DNA from: Alphaproteobacteria bacterium
GTDB taxonomy: Bacteria > Pseudomonadota > Alphaproteobacteria > CAAHEQ01 > UBA3637
Reading direction: 5' to 3'
DNA: 64,000 nucleotides
Assembly: GCA_017412085.1 (NCBI GenBank)
Contig: JAFPYS010000012.1
Span: 1 to 64,000, forward strand
Part shown: piece by piece, positions 60,325-64,000 of the stretch
Position numbering within the stretch: the first letter of the stretch is position 1
Layout: every line of letters starts with the position of its first letter
Program-made: the position numbers and the translations under genes
Notes under the pieces: generated by a model
Seen by the model: only the letters and a program-made list of their open reading frames with translations
Database searches by the model: none
Told to the model about the DNA's origin: nothing

Positions 60325-60873
60325 TTATTTGTTTTTAGGATCAACCCAGCCAATATTACCATCCGCACGGCGATAAACCATGTTCAAACCACCATGAGCA
60401 GTGTTGCGGAACAACAACGCATTTTGTCCTGATAAATCCATACGCATGACGGCTGTCGCCACCGTGCAAATTGGCAATTCCGTTTGCATTTCCGCAATAA
60501 TGACCGGCGCATCGCCCACTTCTTCTTTGTCCTCTTCGGCGTCAATAACGGACATATCCACCATCTCGACCGAGCTGTATTTATGTCCCACTAATTTATT
60601 CTTATATTTATTCAATTGGCGATTCATTTTACCCAAGGCTTCGTCAATGGAAGCATACGCATCCCCCGCCTTACCTTCGGCAGAAATCACAGCACCTTGA
60701 ACAGGGTGCACAGTTACTTCGGATTTCAATAAATCACCGCTGCGAGATACCTTTACCGTCGCATCCAATGCATTTGGAAAATACTTTTGAGCAATATCTG
60801 TTAATTTTTCTGTTGTATATGTACGCCAGCTATCGCCCAAGTCAATTTGATGTCCATTGATAATTACTTGCAT
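60325..60873 (-). CDS. hpf: Ribosome hibernation promoting factor, long form
   Basis: Dimerises and silences 70S ribosomes under starvation. 182 residues: N-terminal S30EA domain (MQVIINGHQIDLGDSWRTYT to about 105, with AYASIDEALGKMNRQLNKYK) and a C-terminal dimerisation domain (about 125-182, including AVMRMDLSGQNALLFRN and VYRRADGNIGWVDP). The two-domain length is typical of alphaproteobacteria and most bacteria outside the gamma class. AAAGGGAAG precedes the ATG. Confidence 0.94.
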   Translation of the reverse strand: MQVIINGHQIDLGDSWRTYTTEKLTDIAQKYFPNALDATVKVSRSGDLLKSEVTVHPVQGAVISAEGKAGDAYASIDEALGKMNRQLNKYKNKLVGHKYSSVEMVDMSVIDAEEDKEEVGDAPVIIAEMQTELPICTVATAVMRMDLSGQNALLFRNTAHGGLNMVYRRADGNIGWVDPKNK

Positions 60874-60907
60874 TTTCTTCCCTTTCAGTTAAAATCATTA
60901 TAAAAAT

Positions 60908-60936
60908 ACCATACTTTTTTTTTAAAGGATTGTCAA
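60908..60936 (-). promoter_or_regulatory. Promoter for hpf-ptsN-rnhA
   Basis: TTGACA (60931-60936), 17-base spacer, TATGGT (60908-60913) on the minus strand; its -35 touches the GTG start of hemW on the other strand. Confidence 0.65.
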
Positions 60937-62022
60937 GTGTTCACAAAAAACACACATACAAACAACTTATTGGGGCTTTATGTTCATTGGCCTTATTGTA
61001 TTAGCAAATGTCCTTACTGTGATTTTGCCAGCACAGTATGCCCTAAACCAGACGAAAGAATATTATTTGAAACCTACTTGCGTGACATCAGCTTGTTTCC
61101 CGACAACCGTCCGCTTACAAGCCTCTTTTTTGGAGGCGGAACGCCCAGTCTTATGTCGCTTTCTTTTTTTGAAAAATTGATGAATGAAATTCATAAACAT
61201 TACCGTTTTGCCCCCGACATCGAGATATCATTAGAAGCCAACCCTGATACGGTGGATAAAAAAAAGCTTCAAGAATTTAAAGAGTTAGGTGTCAATCGTC
61301 TTTCCATTGGCGTTCAATCTTTAAACGAACAAGATTTAAAATTTTTGAGGCGCACCCACTCCGCCCAACAGGCCGTTCAATGCATTCATGAGGCGCAAGA
61401 AATTTTTAAAAACATCAATATTGATCTTATTTATGCGCGCCCTCATCAATCTTTAAAAAATTGGGAAAAAGAATTAAATATGGCCTTGCAATTCAATCTG
61501 CCGCATTATTCTCTTTATCAATTAACAATAGAAGAAAACACCGTTTTTGAAAAAAAACATCAATCTGCCGCCTCAGAAACACAAGCTCGACGGCTTTATA
61601 AGTTAACAGACCAAATGATGCAACAAACCAACAAGCCCGCCTATGAAGTCTCAAATTATGCGAAAAAAGGCTATGAATGTCGCCACAATCTGACCTATTG
61701 GTTGGGGGGAGATTACATTGGTATTGGCCCCGCCGCACACGGACGTTTAGGATTGAAAGCAACCTCAAATCAACGATCCGTTTCTTTATGGGTTAAAACA
61801 CCACCGCAAATTGAGTTTTTAACTCAACATGAACGTGATGAAGAAAAACTTTTAATGGGATTGCGTTTGCGTCAACAGGCGTTCCCCACCCAAAACTTAG
61901 ATCCACTCAAGATTCAAAAAGCTTTAAAAAAGGAATGGATAACAACAAGTTCAAAAGGCATTATTCCCACACAAAAAGGCGTTTTAATGCTTAATCAGTT
62001 GATCCTGCTTCTTGCTGATTAA
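60937..62022 (+). CDS. hemW: HemW-like radical SAM protein
   Basis: Heme chaperone of the coproporphyrinogen oxidase-like group. 361 residues. The radical SAM cluster cysteines are in CISKCPYCDF near residue 21, followed by LFFGGGTPSLM near 62, LEANPDTVD and RLSIGVQSLNE near 125. Start is GTG at 60937 with AAAGGA eight bases upstream. Its last 32 bases overlap the convergent lpoA-like gene, which is unusual. Confidence 0.9.
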   Translation: MFTKNTHTNNLLGLYVHWPYCISKCPYCDFASTVCPKPDERILFETYLRDISLFPDNRPLTSLFFGGGTPSLMSLSFFEKLMNEIHKHYRFAPDIEISLEANPDTVDKKKLQEFKELGVNRLSIGVQSLNEQDLKFLRRTHSAQQAVQCIHEAQEIFKNINIDLIYARPHQSLKNWEKELNMALQFNLPHYSLYQLTIEENTVFEKKHQSAASETQARRLYKLTDQMMQQTNKPAYEVSNYAKKGYECRHNLTYWLGGDYIGIGPAAHGRLGLKATSNQRSVSLWVKTPPQIEFLTQHERDEEKLLMGLRLRQQAFPTQNLDPLKIQKALKKEWITTSSKGIIPTQKGVLMLNQLILLLAD

Positions 62023-63225
62023 ACATATTCCAACCGCTTGTTACGGGCTTATCAAAGAACGATTCAGCTGGTTCAATTAAAGTGAAACGACTGCCACGTT
62101 TTTGTTTCAACTGCAACGCACGACGATTCGTTCCATCCGGATTCAAGCGAACCAAACCATCAACGCCCCAATAACTATCGCGCGTTTTTAAATCATCCAA
62201 CGTAACTGGACGCCCTTCGGCCGCTTCAGTTAAAACAAAGCCCATAGCATCGTACATTTGAGATGCGATACGAATCGGACCCTTACCAAATGTATCTTTA
62301 TATCGGCGCGAAAAATTATAATAGTTTGTTTCATCCAAATCCGCAAAATAAATGAAATTAGCGTTGTTATCATTTACTTGTTTGGCAACTGTTAAGCCAT
62401 ATACGGGGATATCCTTTGGACCAACATCATAAAAGGCCAACAAGCTGAGCAATTGACGCAATTTAATTCCTTCTTCAAACAAAATAATGGCATCGACACC
62501 TGCGCGCTCTGTCACTGGCCGCGCCATCTCTGCTCGATCTGCATCGGTTAAATCTTTCTTTTTCCCATTAATTAAGCGCGGTGCCACACGTTGTACTGCG
62601 TCTGTAAAGTTCATCGTATTTCCCGCATACAAGGAAACCTTTTTCAAAACCATCCCCGGACAATCTTCAATTGCCTCGGAAAGCGCATTCATTGCAATTT
62701 CACCGGTTTTGCTTTCAGGTCCCAACACCGCCAATCGATATTGATGTGCCGAACAAGCATGTCGCACCATTTGACGTACTTGTTCAGGAATCGTAACAGC
62801 CATCGTACTTACTTTAGAATCGATCACGGTCGTATCAGAGCTAAAACTGAGCAATGGTTTGGAAATCCCGTCATTTTTAATTGCGCTGACTTCTTTTGAA
62901 AAAACGGGCCCCATCACAATATCTGGCTTTGTGCCAACGCCCAATGGTAGGCTTGCACCGCACCGCTGCCAGTACTTTCTGTATCAAAAAATAACACTTT
63001 GAGCGGTGTCCGCTTATTATCAAACGAAGCCATCATCGCCGCATTTTTTAAATGCTCTCCTACAGAGGCAGATTCTCCCGTCAAAGGCAACAACACCGCA
63101 ACTGTCGGGGCTTTCGTTCCTGTGCTTTCAGTCGGTGTTTCCCCCTTCCAAAAAACAGGGCGACGCTCCGTTGTACAGCCCGCCAACAAGCATAGACACA
63201 TAAAAACAAAAACTTTTTTGAACAT
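61991..63225 (-). pseudogene. lpoA: lpoA-like penicillin-binding protein activator, split by a frameshift
   Basis: Two adjacent frames form one gene. The first (62914-63225) has a lipobox CLLAGC and the start of a periplasmic-binding-protein fold (VAVLLPLTGESASVGEHLKN), running as HWALAQSQIL to a stop. The second (61991 to about 62944) takes up in another frame at TKPDIVMGPVFSKEV and carries the rest of the fold (RLAVLGPESKTGEIAMNAL, VDAIILFEEG, IASQMYDAMGF). One extra base near 62930-62935 would join them. LpoA activates peptidoglycan synthases. The neighbouring divergent rsmI repeats the E. coli lpoA-rsmI arrangement. It is either a real inactivation or a sequencing error. Confidence 0.8.
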
Positions 63226-63290
63226 ACTCTTTCCTTTTTCCGTTGTTTTATGATATACTGAACTTAAGGAATTTTCAAGGAGATTTTTTT

Positions 63291-64000
63291 ATGTTGTATT
63301 TAGTGTCCACCCCCATTGGCAATCTTGGCGACATTAGCCCTCGCGCAAAAGAAACTTTGGAGCAAGCTGATTTGGTGGCCTGCGAAGACACACGCACAAG
63401 CCGAAGTTTGTTTAATTTAATCGGTGTCAATGTAAAATCTACAGTTGCTTATCATGATCATAATGCCGATCAAATGCGCCCCAAATTGATTCAAAAATTA
63501 AAACAAGGACTTAATATTGCTTTGGTTTCGGATGCAGGAACGCCATTGGTCTCAGATCCAGGGTATAAACTTGTCCGCGATTGTTTAAAACAGCAAATTA
63601 AAGTTTCCACCGTTCCTGGCGCCAACGCCGTTCTGTCGGCATTACAGCTGTCGGGACTTTCTAGTGCTAGTTTTTATTTTGGAGGATTTTTACCAACAAA
63701 ATCTGGTGCGAGAAAAGAGCATTTGCAAGCTGTCCAAAATTTAAAAGCAACGCTGATTTTTTACGAATCTCCAAATCGTTTAATCAAAACGCTACAAGAT
63801 TTATTAGATGTTTATGGCAACCGCGAAATGGCTGTTGTGCGAGAAATTACCAAAAAATTTGAAGAAACAAAAAAAGATACTATCGCAAATCTGTTGGCTT
63901 ATTACACACAAAATGGTGCACCAAAAGGAGAGATTGTTTTGGTTGTGGAAGGGCAAACCAAAGCCCTTATGCAAATCAGCGTGGATTGGGATAAACTGAT
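63291..64000 (+). CDS. rsmI: 16S rRNA 2'-O-ribose C1402 methyltransferase RsmI (runs off the right edge)
   Basis: First 236 residues. It shows the tetrapyrrole-methylase fold with MLYLVSTPIGNLGDISPRA, DLVACEDTRTSRSLF, LVSDAGTPLVSDPGYKLV and TVPGANAVLSALQLSGL, all typical of RsmI. AAGGAG precedes the ATG at 63291, and TATACT (63254-63259) is a possible -10 box. The frame is open to the window edge, missing only about the last 50 residues. Confidence 0.95.
   Translation, partial: MLYLVSTPIGNLGDISPRAKETLEQADLVACEDTRTSRSLFNLIGVNVKSTVAYHDHNADQMRPKLIQKLKQGLNIALVSDAGTPLVSDPGYKLVRDCLKQQIKVSTVPGANAVLSALQLSGLSSASFYFGGFLPTKSGARKEHLQAVQNLKATLIFYESPNRLIKTLQDLLDVYGNREMAVVREITKKFEETKKDTIANLLAYYTQNGAPKGEIVLVVEGQTKALMQISVDWDKL

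Noticed and set aside
62905-62945. Programmed ribosomal frameshift in the lpoA-like gene
   Set aside because: No X-XXY-YYZ slippery heptamer or following pseudoknot is visible near the join. A single-base indel explains it better.
1-64000. CRISPR arrays, insertion sequences, prophage or rRNA genes
   Set aside because: No regularly spaced direct repeats, transposase frames, integrase genes or rRNA-like stretches were seen. The only direct tandem repeats are coding ones at 38-44 kb and 56 kb.

Overview
The window is a 64 kb piece of an A+T-rich alphaproteobacterial chromosome. Markers include a ChpT-type phosphotransferase, a CcrM-type GANTC methyltransferase with a RAMA domain, a single LolC/E permease with LolD, a eukaryote-like (type 2) isoleucyl-tRNA synthetase, and an lpoA/rsmI divergent pair. 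The genes are tightly packed, no intergenic gap exceeds about 270 bases, and no insertion sequence, CRISPR array or rRNA gene was seen. A host-associated lineage is plausible because of the type IV secretion genes and base composition, but the species cannot be named from the sequence.

Layout. 0-12 kb (mostly minus strand): a partial unknown gene, ileS, chpT, a highly divergent sucC/sucD-like pair, dnaE, a GNAT acetyltransferase, lolD and lolC/E. 12-15.2 kb (plus): six unknown genes, most encoding a short two-helix membrane hairpin, driven by two nearly identical strong promoters. 15.2-34 kb: uvrD/pcrA, tcdA, trkH, an AsmA-like giant, ccrM, an OmpA lipoprotein, a DUF805 protein, rlmE, an RsmB-like methyltransferase, an outer-membrane protein, a K+/H+ antiporter, a LOG protein, mtnN, a D-Ala-D-Ala dipeptidase and a metallophosphoesterase. 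34-36.3 kb: tRNA with CAT anticodon, carD, an MscS channel and a lipoprotein.

36.3-57.4 kb (minus) is the remarkable part. It is one apparent operon of 14 genes encoding an atypical type IV secretion system. Its order of transcription is: six exported proteins of mostly unknown family (the first 1363 residues long), a VirB8-like protein, a VirB7-like lipoprotein, a second VirB8, a VirB9 carrying a C-terminal SPOR domain, a 2158-residue VirB10 whose middle is a very long array of about 20-residue repeats, VirB11, a dUTPase-fold protein that has lost catalytic motifs, and an SH3-domain exported protein. VirB4, VirB6, VirB2/B3 and VirD4 are not in the window.

57.5-64 kb: infC with an apparent AUU start, a DsbD-like membrane protein, rnhA/ptsN/hpf, hemW, a frameshifted lpoA-like gene and the start of rsmI.

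Promoters are unusually readable here: many have a TTGAnn-17-TAnnnT structure. Several place the start codon where transcription should begin, so lolC, tcdA, rlmE, the dipeptidase and the DsbD-like gene look leaderless. The strongest candidates for undescribed biology are the T4SS operon with its exported-protein array, the hairpin-protein cluster at 12-15 kb, and two sets of apparent pseudoenzymes (SucCD-like, dUTPase-like).
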